From the NCBI GenBank assembly GCA_903832295.1, contig CAILAZ010000218.1, positions 1-32,990 on the forward strand: DNA of 32,990 nt, in the 5' to 3' direction. Under the pieces are notes generated by a model, which had not been told where the DNA came from, searched no databases, and saw nothing but the letters and a program-made list of their open reading frames with translations. Within the stretch, counting starts at the first letter, position 1, and the number at the start of each line of letters is the position of its first letter. The DNA is from an uncultured Acidobacteriota bacterium. Its GTDB lineage: Bacteria > Acidobacteriota > Terriglobia > Terriglobales > Acidobacteriaceae. Below are positions 1-7,436 of the stretch, in pieces. The position numbers and the translations under genes are program-made.

Positions 1-120
1 AGCGTGAGCGGCTGCAAGCGCGAGTTGTAGATATTGGAGAGCGCCACCACGCCGCCCAGCGTTGCCGCGTTGAGCGCGCCGGAGGCATTGTACGTCGCAT
101 AGCCGCCGCCGCTTGCGCCT
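1..120 (-). pseudogene. RHS/YD-repeat-like protein remnant, running off the left edge
   Basis: Read on the minus strand, the first ~120 bases translate to a Gly/Ala/Asn/Tyr-rich stretch with GGGYATYNASG and then ALSNIYNSRLQP. The second motif resembles the repeat units of RHS/YD-repeat proteins (ANxYNxRLQP type). The frame stays open to about base 230, but similarity stops near base 120, just before a palindrome and an IS481 fragment. No RHS-like sequence resumes within the window beyond the mobile elements. I infer that the 5' part of an RHS-like gene was lost or displaced by insertions and that the rest lies left of the window. A bona fide gene with a divergent upstream part is possible. 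Confidence 0.4.
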
Positions 121-145
121 GCCCGATTATTTGCCTTCAAACTGC

Positions 146-176
146 CCCACTCAAGCCAACAGAAGGCTTGAGTGGG
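146..176. repeat. Perfect 12-bp palindrome (stem-loop)
   Basis: Arm CCCACTCAAGCC (146-157), 7-base loop, and perfect complement GGCTTGAGTGGG (165-176). No T-run follows on either strand, so it is not a typical terminator. It sits between the RHS-like remnant and the putative left end of the IS481 fragment. Its shape and position suggest an interspersed REP-like element, but only one copy is seen here. Confidence 0.6.
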
Positions 177-181
177 CCACC

Positions 182-671
182 TGTGATCTTTCAAGAGGTT
201 GTCCATTCGATCTGAAACGGAGAAGCTGATTGTGACGAGCAATCCTGTTTCCCCGAAAAGGACCGAATGCACATCCACAAGAATGCCCGACTTACCCTCC
301 GCAGTCGAGAGCAACTGGCACTGTTTGTTGTCGGCGGCCACTCTGTCAGCGCTGCCGCACGGCGCTTTCTGGTCACTCCCAAGACGGCGGCCAAGTGGGT
401 CGGCCGCTTTCGCACTGCGGGCGTCGAGGGGCTCTGCGACCGTTCCTCGCGACCGCTTGTCTCGCCACGCGCTACGCCAGCCGAGCTTGTCGACCGCATC
501 ATCGAACTGCGTCGCCAGCACACGCCCGGCTATCAGATCGCGCGCGCAACCGGCCTCAGCCCCGCTTCTATCAGCCGGTGTTTGCAACGTGTCCGACTCA
601 ACCGCTGGCGCGATCTTTATCCTGCTCCGCCGGTGCAGCGATACGAACATCCCTTCCCCGGCGATCTGCTG
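182..671 (+). mobile_element. Left part of an IS481-family insertion sequence, truncated
   Basis: The segment begins with TGTGATC at 182, compatible with the TGT-starting ends typical of IS481 elements. It contains the transposase N-terminal region and loses similarity abruptly after codon 135 (base ~671). The right half of the element, with the DDE catalytic core and right end, is absent. The left end is placed by the TGT rule only. Confidence 0.5.
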
Positions 672-725
672 GGCTGGTGGCCCACATCTCGCCCCACCAA
701 GCAACCATTGGTGCCCCATCGATAA
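267..725 (+). pseudogene. IS481-family transposase, N-terminal fragment
   Basis: The 152-codon frame begins MHIHKNARLT and contains two helix-turn-helix-like regions (about residues 12-50 and 75-110, with AARRFLVTPKTAAKWVGRF and TGLSPASISRCL), as in the DNA-binding half of IS481 transposases. Full-length members are about 300-350 residues and continue after PGDLL into a DDE integrase core. Here the sequence after PGDLL (base ~671) becomes unrelated (GWWPTSRP) and stops at 725, inside the left inverted repeat of the IS110 element. The catalytic core is missing, so it cannot transpose on its own. The fragment could still bind DNA if expressed. No strong ribosome-binding site precedes the ATG. 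Confidence 0.75.
695..713. repeat. Small palindrome at the IS110 insertion point
   Basis: CACCAA (695-700), 7-base loop, TTGGTG (708-713). It lies in 49 bp of unassigned sequence between the IS481 fragment and the IS110-like element, ending 7 bp before that element's left inverted repeat. IS110-family elements often target such repeats. Confidence 0.4.
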
Positions 726-735
726 GAACGAAGGC
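721..735 (+). repeat. IS110-like element, left inverted repeat
   Basis: GATAAGAACGAAGGC, the exact reverse complement of bases 2133-2147. Confidence 0.85.
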
Positions 736-1032
736 GTTGTCAAGGCGAGATTTTCCTGAGCGGTGCGCGAGCACCGCTTGGTCTGTCACCAGAGAAACAG
801 TTTGAGGACCAAGGCTCTGGAAACATCACTCGCTGATCACTTCCGATGGAACCGCTCGTTCCACCAACCATCGATACGGCTTTTGACTTCAGCCATGATT
901 CTTCATGCGAACACCCAGCCGCCGGGCCGGTGCGAAAGTGGAAAACAGTTTTTCGTTTTCCAAGGCGCGTTGTCGGCGCCGTCTTTTGCACGGGCCAGTC
1001 TGGATGCGAGAGCGCCCAATCATTTTCTCGGA
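736..1032 (-). ncRNA. Candidate bridge RNA region of the IS110-like element
   Basis: About 300 bp without a credible gene lie between the transposase stop and the left inverted repeat. In the IS1111 group the bridge RNA that pairs with target and donor DNA comes from this 3' flank. Visible hairpins: AGCGGTGC/GCACCGCT with a GCGA loop (759-778), CCAGAG/CTCTGG around a 20-nt loop (789-820), TGGAAC/GTTCCA (847-863), TGGAAAAC/GTTTTCCA (939-962) and GGCGC/GCGCC (964-980). Several stems with open internal loops is the expected architecture. Strand is inferred from the transposase; exact ends and loop assignments are not determined. Confidence 0.4.
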
Positions 1033-2073
1033 CTAGCTTGCGCCGTCCATGGGGCACCGCGAGCTGCTCTCGATACGAACGATCTCCGGATACGGCTTCT
1101 GGCTGCGAAGCATCCAGTAAAGCCGAACTGCCAACCGACGTGCTGCCGCCACCTTGGCCACGCCCTTCGGCTTGTTGTGGCAGCGATGTTGATACTGCTT
1201 GCGAAATCCTTCATCCAACCGGTTGGCCGTGTGCGCTGCTTCCACCAGTAACATGCGCACAAAGCCGTTGCCTTGCTTGCTGATCGCACCCAGATGTTGT
1301 TTGCCACCGGAACTGTGTTCGCGCGGAATCAACCCCAGGTAGCTGGCCACCTGCTTGCCTCGTTTGAACCGCGCAACCTCGCCCAGGGTCAGCACAAAGG
1401 CCAGCGAGGTGATCGGTCCAACCCCCGGCTGTGTCATCAGCAATCGAGCCTGTTCGTTCGCGTATGCGGCCTTCTCCACGGCTTGATCCAGTTGGCCAAT
1501 CTGGAGATCCAGCACCGCCCGCAACCGCTGCAGATCCTCTCTCCGGCATGCCGCCCAGCCCTCCAATGGAAGTGCGCCGAACGCCTTCTGTCCGGCTTCC
1601 GTCCACAGCCGCGCTTTTCTCTGCATCCCGCGATTCATCGCCAGATGCTGCAGCCCATTCTTCACCCGCGTCCGAATCTCCACCAGCTTCTGCCGATGAA
1701 TCAGCAACTGCCGCAGATCCCGCACCTCGGCATCCGGAACCCACAATCGCGGAAATCGTCCCTCGATCAGCAGCTTCAGAATGTGTCCGGCATCGCGCTT
1801 GTCCGTCTTCTGCTTGCGTACATAGCTGGCGCGAATCTGCGCTGCATCGCCGATCCACACCGTGTGACCCAGCTTCTCCACCAACTCCACGAACCACTGA
1901 CTGTTGCCACAACTCTCCAAGCCGATCAGCGACGGTACTGGCAGAGAACGATAAAACTGTTCTGCTTCGCCGCTGCCGTTGACCAGCTTGCCTTCCACAA
2001 TCTCACCTGTTGAGGAATCAAAAACTGCAACTTGTTGCCAACTGGGATGGAAATCACACCCTACAATAATCAT
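1033..2073 (-). CDS. IS110-family transposase (DEDD recombinase)
   Basis: A 346-residue recombinase that, with its bridge RNA, cuts and rejoins donor and target DNA. The N-terminal RuvC-like domain begins MIIVGCDFHPSWQQ, and the expected acidic residues are visible as D7, E53 (IGLESCGN), D91 and D94 (KTDKRDAGHI). The C-terminal Tnp_20 domain shows QPGVGPITSLAF followed by ASYLGLIP and the Ser/Gly-rich SSGGK region that carries the catalytic serine in this family. Length is normal for the family and no frameshift is seen. I use the ATG at 2073 because AGGAG lies 9 bases upstream and the family motif starts there; an in-frame extension to 2112 is unlikely. Its stop is followed by the structured bridge-RNA candidate. 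Confidence 0.93.
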   Translation of the reverse strand: MIIVGCDFHPSWQQVAVFDSSTGEIVEGKLVNGSGEAEQFYRSLPVPSLIGLESCGNSQWFVELVEKLGHTVWIGDAAQIRASYVRKQKTDKRDAGHILKLLIEGRFPRLWVPDAEVRDLRQLLIHRQKLVEIRTRVKNGLQHLAMNRGMQRKARLWTEAGQKAFGALPLEGWAACRREDLQRLRAVLDLQIGQLDQAVEKAAYANEQARLLMTQPGVGPITSLAFVLTLGEVARFKRGKQVASYLGLIPREHSSGGKQHLGAISKQGNGFVRMLLVEAAHTANRLDEGFRKQYQHRCHNKPKGVAKVAAARRLAVRLYWMLRSQKPYPEIVRIESSSRCPMDGAS

Positions 2074-2132
2074 GAAGGCTTCTCCTGACCCAGTAGCCTT
2101 GGCCTCAACCAAAGAATACCGAGTCCGCTGAA

Positions 2133-2147
2133 GCCTTCGTTCTTATC
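2133..2147 (-). repeat. IS110-like element, right inverted repeat
   Basis: GCCTTCGTTCTTATC, the exact reverse complement of bases 721-735. It is only ~60 bp upstream of the transposase start. Confidence 0.85.
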
Positions 2148-2159
2148 CCATCATTTCTG

Positions 2160-2501
2160 GCCCGTCGTTGGTGTGGGAAGCAGGCACTCTACAAGGTCCG
2201 CAAGGGTTCCTTCGTCGCTTCCTTCACCCTCTCCCCATCCATTCTCCGCCCCCATCCTGTTGCTTTCGCAGTCAATCCATTCCATGTACCACCAGAGCAC
2301 CCAGAGGGGGTGTTCTCCTCTGCCGTTCTGGTGAATCCTTTCGGACCTGCCTCAACCATTGCACCCAGCCGCAACACAGCCTTCCCAACGATTACCCACC
2401 CCGCCAATCCTTCTTTCCCCTGCGCTTCTGCACCAAAAACAGTGCACATCGCGCAACCCCGCCAAACATGCGCCTCTCCCGCACTCCCCGGGTGCCACTC
2501 C
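2160..2501. other. Intergenic stretch with no supported gene
   Basis: About 340 bp between the IS110-like element and the receiver-like gene. It is pyrimidine-rich on the plus strand. An 86-codon minus-strand frame (2189-2449) has no recognisable domain, no clear ribosome-binding site and low-complexity composition, so I do not call it. No terminator-like hairpin was noticed. Confidence 0.5.
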
Positions 2502-2990
2502 CTAATTCACATTTTCCAGTCGCACCCGAATATTGCTCGCAAGCGCACAAACTGCCGTCAGTTTTTCCAGCGCCTCCGCCGGCATCTCCGCGCTTCGCAT
2601 CGCCAACTCGGTCGATAGCAGTATCCCCGTCACCGCGTCGCGAATCTCGCTGCGGAGCTGTATTTCCGCGGCCCGAATCGCAATCAGCCGCGACTCGCGA
2701 TGCCGCCGCATTGCCGAGCGCAACTCCCGCCCAATCCGCTCCGCGTTGCTCACCGCCAGATTCACATACACCGGAACCGCCAGCCCCAGATGATTCATCA
2801 GCGACTCCAGCGCCTCACCCTCTGTCTCCACCATCGGATCGTCCATCACCACCGCCGAGTATTCGTTGCTCCGCAACAGCGATGATGCTTTGCGAACTGT
2901 CTCGCATACCTCAACCGACTCTCCCAGCACTTGCTCCAGTGCGTTGCCGCATTCCGCTCGGCGTTGGCTCGATGTCACAAGTAGAATCAT
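2502..2990 (-). CDS. Degenerate receiver-like protein with DHp-like C-terminal hairpin
   Basis: A 162-residue protein of unknown function. The N-terminal ~100 residues have a receiver-like pattern: MILLVTSS as first strand, then SAVVMDD where the phospho-Asp would be, then VPVYVNL. The acidic pair after strand 1 is replaced by Ser, and no conserved Lys is visible at strand 5, so ordinary phosphorylation is doubtful. The last ~55 residues (LRSEIRDAVTGILLSTELA onward) resemble the helical hairpin of a histidine-kinase DHp domain lacking the His. The ATG at 2990 is preceded by GGAGGAG, so I reject a 20-codon upstream extension. It is the last gene of the regulatory operon, 85 bp after the sigma-54 activator. 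Domain reading is by eye. Confidence 0.75.
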   Translation of the reverse strand: MILLVTSSQRRAECGNALEQVLGESVEVCETVRKASSLLRSNEYSAVVMDDPMVETEGEALESLMNHLGLAVPVYVNLAVSNAERIGRELRSAMRRHRESRLIAIRAAEIQLRSEIRDAVTGILLSTELAMRSAEMPAEALEKLTAVCALASNIRVRLENVN

Positions 2991-3075
2991 GATCTCCTCC
3001 CATGGCCCGCGCGCACGCGTGGGCAAAGAGCGCGCGGACTTTCCGTCCACGTCCCACTGTCAGTCGGCAGCTCTC

Positions 3076-4608
3076 TTACTGCAGAGCGCCGTATTCTTTG
3101 AGTTTTCGGTAGAGTGTTGTTTTGCCGATGCCGAGCAGCCGCGCCGCTTCTAATTTGTCGCCGTGCAGCAGATCGATCGCGCCGAGAATGGCCTGCTTTT
3201 CCATCTCCGCAATTGGCATGATGCCGCGCCGGGGAGTGGTTCGCTCCACTGTCGGTTCACTCTGCTCGCGCCAGTTCTGAATGGTTGTCGGAAGATCGGC
3301 AATGTGCACGGTCGGACCACTGGTCAGAGCGCAGGCGCGCTCAATGCAGTTCTCCAGTTCACGGATATTGCCTGGCCACTCGTAGCTCAGCATCAACTTC
3401 AACGCATCGTCGCTGATATTGCGCTGCACTCCCGTCGAGCGCGTCAGTCTTTCCAGGAAGTGTCCCACCAGGAGCGGAATGTCCTGCTTGCGCTGCCGAA
3501 GCTGAGGAATTCGCAGACTCAGCACATTCAACCGGAAGTACAGATCTTTACGGAAGGTGCCCTGCGCTACCCCGTATTCCAGGTCGCGATTGGTCGCCGC
3601 CAGCACCCGCACGTCAATCGGAACTGCCTTGGTGCCGCCCACCGGACGCACTTCCTTCTCCTGCAGTGCACGCAGCAGCTTCGACTGCAAATCAATCGGC
3701 AATTCGCCGATCTCGTCCAGGAAGATCGTTCCTCCGTCAGCGGCCTGCAGCAGTCCGTCCTTGTTCTTCGCCGCTCCCGTGAAGGCGCCCTTCACGTATC
3801 CAAACAGCTCGCTTTCAATCAGGGATGGCACCAACGAGCCGCAGTCAATCGCCACGAAGGGCTTGTCTCGATAAGGCCCGGAGAAGTGGATCGAGCGCGC
3901 AACCAGTTCCTTGCCGGTGCCGCTTTCGCCCAGTATCAACACCGGATGCGAGCTGTGCGCCGCCTTCGAGATGATGCGATAGAGCTTCTCCATCTCCGGA
4001 GAACGTCCGATGATCGCGCCGAAACCTTCTTTGCTCTTCACCTGCTGACGCAAAATCCGGTTCTCGCTGGAGAGTTGCAGATGTCCCAATGCGCGGTCCA
4101 GAATCAGCCTCAGCTCTTCGAGGTTGAAAGGCTTGGTCACATAGTCATACGCGCCCTGCTTCATCGCCTGCACCGCTGAGTGGACGCTGGCATAGCCGGT
4201 CATTACGATCACTACCGTCTCTGGACGGCGCCGTTTGACCTCTTTGAGTATTTCCAGACCACCCAGTCCGGGCAGACGCAGATCGAGCAGCACAACGTCG
4301 ATGCTCGTGGTGTCCAGAATGCGGAAAGCATGTTCCGCACTATCGGCGATAAATGTGGAGTACCCAATGCCATGGGCAACATCGCGGCACCCTTCACGGA
4401 TCGACCTCTCATCATCCACGATGAGCAGGTTCAACAGGTTCGCCTCCGCTTTGTCCCGGTTTGGTTCCATGGCTAGCGCACCCAAGATTGTACTGATCGC
4501 TACTTCCGGGCTAGAAGTACCTGCATCACCCGGTCGTGTGCCTTGGAACACGTTCGAATTGTGACTGGGTACCCGCGAGCGTGCGGGTCCCATCCCTGAG
4601 TCAATCAT
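3076..4608 (-). CDS. Sigma-54-dependent response regulator, NtrC family
   Basis: A transcription activator that remodels sigma-54 RNA polymerase. Domains in order: a ~50-residue N-terminal extension; receiver (LLIVDDE, phospho-Asp in VVLLDLRLPG, then VMTGYASV and the Lys in VTKPFN); AAA+ domain with Walker A GESGTGKE, the sigma-54 loop GAFTGA, Walker B TIFLDEIGE and an arginine-rich sensor region; C-terminal Fis-type helix-turn-helix LEAARLLGIGKTTLYRKL. All key motifs are intact. I place the start at ATG 4608 because GGGAGG lies 8 bases upstream (510 residues). A shorter start at 4470 (464 residues, nearer family length) lacks a good site. It is 93 bp downstream of a DHp-like gene that starts at a perfect sigma-54 promoter, so autoregulation is plausible. 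No kinase is adjacent. Confidence 0.93.
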   Translation of the reverse strand: MIDSGMGPARSRVPSHNSNVFQGTRPGDAGTSSPEVAISTILGALAMEPNRDKAEANLLNLLIVDDERSIREGCRDVAHGIGYSTFIADSAEHAFRILDTTSIDVVLLDLRLPGLGGLEILKEVKRRRPETVVIVMTGYASVHSAVQAMKQGAYDYVTKPFNLEELRLILDRALGHLQLSSENRILRQQVKSKEGFGAIIGRSPEMEKLYRIISKAAHSSHPVLILGESGTGKELVARSIHFSGPYRDKPFVAIDCGSLVPSLIESELFGYVKGAFTGAAKNKDGLLQAADGGTIFLDEIGELPIDLQSKLLRALQEKEVRPVGGTKAVPIDVRVLAATNRDLEYGVAQGTFRKDLYFRLNVLSLRIPQLRQRKQDIPLLVGHFLERLTRSTGVQRNISDDALKLMLSYEWPGNIRELENCIERACALTSGPTVHIADLPTTIQNWREQSEPTVERTTPRRGIMPIAEMEKQAILGAIDLLHGDKLEAARLLGIGKTTLYRKLKEYGALQ

Positions 4609-4701
4609 CGCTCTTGCCTCCCTATGCCCATTTGCGCTCCGCTTCTTGCCATGGAACTGCGCGCTACTTCTACACCTGCCATTCACGCCGCCGTCCTGCT
4701 T

Positions 4702-5061
4702 CTACACTTCACCGCAGTTGCTGCGGCAGTCCTCCCCGGGGGTGTTTCCGCACGAACGTCCCCCTTCGTCGCATCCCTCCATTCCGATGACGGTGGTCAG
4801 CAACTGCATGCGAAGCTCACGCACCAGCACGCATCCTCGCGCACTGTCTTCGCAGATATTCGCCGCATATTGGCGAATTGCCTCCCTGTCCGCCGCCTGC
4901 GAAAGCAGGCCTGCGGCAATCATGACCCCGGTGAAGACATTCGCCAGTTCGTGCAACTGCCGCCGCATGGCAAGCAAGCCCTCATCACCCAGAACAACGC
5001 ATCGGCAATTCGCCAGTACTGAAAGTTGGCTCATTTCTGTCGGGTTCAATTCGGAGTTCAT
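4702..5061 (-). CDS. Small DHp-like helical protein, first gene of the sigma-54 operon
   Basis: 119 residues. Residues ~32-88 (MRRQLHELANVFTGVMIAAGLL then IRQYAANICEDSARGCVLVREL) resemble the two-helix phospho-acceptor hairpin of histidine kinases, with H37 in the HEL position. No ATPase, membrane or sensor domain follows. The C-terminal tail is Cys/Gly-rich (CDEGG, SCGN, EDCRSNCGEV). It could be a phosphotransfer or dimerisation partner of the downstream regulator; this is inference. The start is unclear: ATG 5061 would lie about 2 nt from the predicted transcription start, and internal ATGs exist at 5034 and 4968 (the last preceded by GAGGG). Confidence 0.7.
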   Translation of the reverse strand: MNSELNPTEMSQLSVLANCRCVVLGDEGLLAMRRQLHELANVFTGVMIAAGLLSQAADREAIRQYAANICEDSARGCVLVRELRMQLLTTVIGMEGCDEGGRSCGNTPGEDCRSNCGEV

Positions 5062-5073
5062 GCAATCTCTAAT

Positions 5074-5089
5074 TGCAAGAGTCGTGCCA
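5074..5089 (-). promoter_or_regulatory. Sigma-54 (-24/-12) promoter
   Basis: On the minus strand the sequence reads TGGCACG-ACTC-TTGCA, a full match to the sigma-54 consensus TGGCACG-N4-TTGCA with correct GG/GC spacing. The predicted start of transcription is near base 5064, two bases before the first ATG of the DHp-like gene. The second gene of the operon is a sigma-54 activator. Confidence 0.88.
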
Positions 5090-5175
5090 TTTCGGGGCGC
5101 TTGTATAAGCTGTTTCCAATCAATGGCTTACAAGCTGGGACCTCTCACCCGAACGCATGGCGTGGATACTCCATG

Positions 5176-5186
5176 GTTCCCGGAAC
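5176..5186. promoter_or_regulatory. Palindrome upstream of the sigma-54 promoter, possible activator site
   Basis: GTTCC-C-GGAAC, 87 bp upstream of the -24 element, is in the range where NtrC-type activators bind. A second inverted pair, CATGG...CCATG, lies at 5157-5175. No experimental or comparative support is available. Confidence 0.3.
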
Positions 5187-5283
5187 GGAACTAATGCCAC
5201 TTAATCCATTACGCATCAATAGGTTGCAGATTTGGGAGACTTCCGTAATCGGGCGGATCACTCTGGAGCGTCCGAGCTTATTG

Positions 5284-5318
5284 CAAAAAGGACTCCGAAC
5301 CTTGTCGGTTCGGAGTCC
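5284..5318 (-). terminator. Rho-independent terminator of the Asp-box protein gene
   Basis: A perfect 12-bp stem GGACTCCGAACC/GGTTCGGAGTCC (5290-5301 and 5307-5318), followed on the minus strand by TTTTT. It lies about 65 bp beyond the stop of the beta-propeller gene. Confidence 0.9.
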
Positions 5319-5382
5319 CTGAAACACCCTGCTGCCTGCAGCGGTCTGTAATCCCAAATCGCCGAAGACATCCTATTCTTAG

Positions 5383-7368
5383 CTAGTGCGGCCCTCTGTC
5401 AGCGGATGGAGAGAAGTCCTTTACCAGCAACCCATGGTGCCTTGTTGCCAGGAACAGACTATCTCCTTGAACGGCCGCGCCTGTGACTTCGTAGGGCGCG
5501 GCCAACTCGGACTTCCAGTTCTGTCCGTGGTTGCGGCTCAGGTAGATGGTGTTGGACCCTGCAACGGCGGCGAGCAGCAGGTCGCCTTCCGCGCGAATTG
5601 CCGTGACCTCCCGCGATGGCAGACCGCCCAGAACATGCTCCCACTCTCCCTCGCCCTGCGCATCGCGCACCCAACGCAGCGCCCCCTCGCGAGTTGCAAT
5701 CCATGGCACGTCATCGCCGCCGACGGTTACGCAGTATATCCTTGTGATCCATCCCGGAACTGGATGGTGCGTCCAGTGCGCCCCGTCATCGCCGCTGAGC
5801 CAGACCTCTCGAAGTGTCGCCGCCGCTGCCGTCCGCTCATGGACCGAGATCGAGAAGAAGCCCTTCTCTCCCTTCACTTCCGCGGTACTCCAGTTCTTTC
5901 CGTGGTTACTGCTCGTCAACACGCCAGCCTCGGTTGCGGCGTACCAGCGGTGTTCTCCAAGGGCCACGGCTCCGGCGCGCCCCTCGAAGGCGGCGTGCGC
6001 GATGCCGGGCTGCGGGGGCTTTGAGATAATCAACTTCCCATTCTTCCCGCGCACGGGCTTGCGGGGTGCAGCCGGAGTTTCACTGACCACATCTTTACTT
6101 GGCTCCCAGCGCTGCCCTTTCGTGTCGAAGATGTACAGGCCATGATTTGTCGCCGCCACCAACTGTCCATTCGGGGACTGCTGGAGATCAAAGACATCTC
6201 TCCCCTGCAATCCCTCGCTCATTTGCGACCAGGCGCCGTCGCGGGCGTGGAAAACTCCGCCGAACTCCTTGTCATTAATCACGCCCGCATAGAGATCTTT
6301 GCCGTGCTCGGAGTCAGCGACCACCGACGTAATCTGGCGTTGAGAGAAACCATCATTGGAGGCACTAAATGTTAACCCTGCGTTATCTGAGGCAAACACG
6401 CCGCCACGGTCAGTGGCGATCAGCACACGCTTCGAGTTGCGCGGGTCTATCATTACGTCGTTCAAAATGAAATTCGGCGGTGAGATCAGTTTGAAAGCCT
6501 TGCCTCCATCAACCGTCTTCCATAGGCCTTCGGTGGTCCCGGCATACACTACCTTGGGATCCACAGGATCCTGCTGCAGTACGCGGGTCCGGCGCGCCGT
6601 ACCTGGAATCCCCTGCACCTTGCGGAAGAGTTCGCCGCCGTTTTCGCTCTTATAAATACCCGAGCACGCGCTGGCGAAGACGATTTGCGGATTGGCCTGG
6701 TCCACAATAATGGAGAACACATCCGAGTCATCGATGACTCCCTGCTTGATGTTCCGCCAGGTTGTGCCTCCGTCGGTTGTCTTCCATGGCAGGTGCCAGG
6801 TCCCCGCATAGATAATTTTGGGATCACGCGGATCGATGGCAACGGATTCGAAGTTCTTGAGATCAGGGTGTCCGGTGGGAGTGATGCGGCTCCAGTTCTC
6901 GCCCCGATCATTGCTGCGATAGAGCCCGTCGAGTGCACCCACAATCAGAAGCCGCGAATCGGTGTTTGCCAGCGCAAGCGCCTGGATGCTCTTGCCCCGA
7001 AGCCCGGAGGGCTCGCTCCAATTGCGTCCGCCGTCGCGCGTGATGAAGAACCCGCCGCCCTCACCCGTAACGCTCCAGGCTGCGACGTAGATGGTCCTCG
7101 AGTTCGCCGGATCGAAGGCGACGTTCTCCAGCATGAGATCATGCCCTGCGCCGAGGTGCGCGAAGTACTTCCAGTGCCGCCCCCCGTCGACGGACTCAAA
7201 CAGGGTGCCCGCACCAGAGCCGAGCAGGATATGGTCGGGATTTGACGGGTCAAAGACGAGAGCGCGGGCGTTTCCTCCGTAGGGGCCCATGGAGCGCCAT
7301 TGCGCGAGCGCAGAACCAAGACACAGAAGCAGTAGTGCACAAGACAGCAGAGTGAAACGTCTCAACAT
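5383..7368 (-). CDS. Secreted Asp-box (BNR / sortilin-type) beta-propeller protein
   Basis: 661 residues. The signal peptide (MLRRFTLLSCALLLLCLGSALA, cut before QW) sends it out of the cytoplasm. The mature part is a string of about ten Asp-box turns of the type S-x-D-x-G-x-x-W (for example SVDGGRHW, TRDGGRNW, SNDRGENW, TTDGGTTW, SRNHGQNW), with intervening IYAGT/VFDPSNP strands, as in Vps10/sortilin-like and Ycf48-like propellers. Substrate or partner is unknown; no glycosidase active site is recognised. ATG 7368 is chosen because GAGGAG lies 5 bases upstream and the signal peptide begins there. It has its own terminator; upstream, a terminator separates it from the OmpA-like gene. Confidence 0.88.
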   Translation of the reverse strand: MLRRFTLLSCALLLLCLGSALAQWRSMGPYGGNARALVFDPSNPDHILLGSGAGTLFESVDGGRHWKYFAHLGAGHDLMLENVAFDPANSRTIYVAAWSVTGEGGGFFITRDGGRNWSEPSGLRGKSIQALALANTDSRLLIVGALDGLYRSNDRGENWSRITPTGHPDLKNFESVAIDPRDPKIIYAGTWHLPWKTTDGGTTWRNIKQGVIDDSDVFSIIVDQANPQIVFASACSGIYKSENGGELFRKVQGIPGTARRTRVLQQDPVDPKVVYAGTTEGLWKTVDGGKAFKLISPPNFILNDVMIDPRNSKRVLIATDRGGVFASDNAGLTFSASNDGFSQRQITSVVADSEHGKDLYAGVINDKEFGGVFHARDGAWSQMSEGLQGRDVFDLQQSPNGQLVAATNHGLYIFDTKGQRWEPSKDVVSETPAAPRKPVRGKNGKLIISKPPQPGIAHAAFEGRAGAVALGEHRWYAATEAGVLTSSNHGKNWSTAEVKGEKGFFSISVHERTAAAATLREVWLSGDDGAHWTHHPVPGWITRIYCVTVGGDDVPWIATREGALRWVRDAQGEGEWEHVLGGLPSREVTAIRAEGDLLLAAVAGSNTIYLSRNHGQNWKSELAAPYEVTGAAVQGDSLFLATRHHGLLVKDFSPSADRGPH

Positions 7369-7436
7369 TCGACTCCTCATCACACGCCAACAGAATTGTT
7401 GCATGGCAAACACGCGCTTCGCCGGACTCAGGGCAA

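Larger units (their letters stand above)
721..2147 (-). mobile_element. IS110-family (IS1111-like group) insertion sequence
   Basis: The element is about 1.43 kb. It is bounded by a perfect 15-bp inverted repeat GATAAGAACGAAGGC at 721-735 and its complement at 2133-2147, and encloses one DEDD transposase on the minus strand. CCCATC occurs in direct orientation just outside the left repeat (715-720) and overlapping the right end (2147-2152), so the exact ends and any core duplication lie within those bases. Subterminal inverted repeats and a long non-coding stretch downstream rather than upstream of the transposase are known traits of the IS1111 group. It looks complete and potentially active. 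Confidence 0.8.

Noticed and set aside
2189..2449. 86-codon minus-strand frame next to the IS110-like element
   Set aside because: No domain, no convincing ribosome-binding site, composition like non-coding GC-rich DNA.
3163..4179. 338-codon plus-strand frame antisense to the sigma-54 activator
   Set aside because: The minus-strand gene has all family motifs intact; this frame has no domain.
5145..5357. 70-codon minus-strand frame spanning the Asp-box terminator
   Set aside because: It reads through a perfect terminator hairpin and upstream regulatory DNA of the sigma-54 operon.
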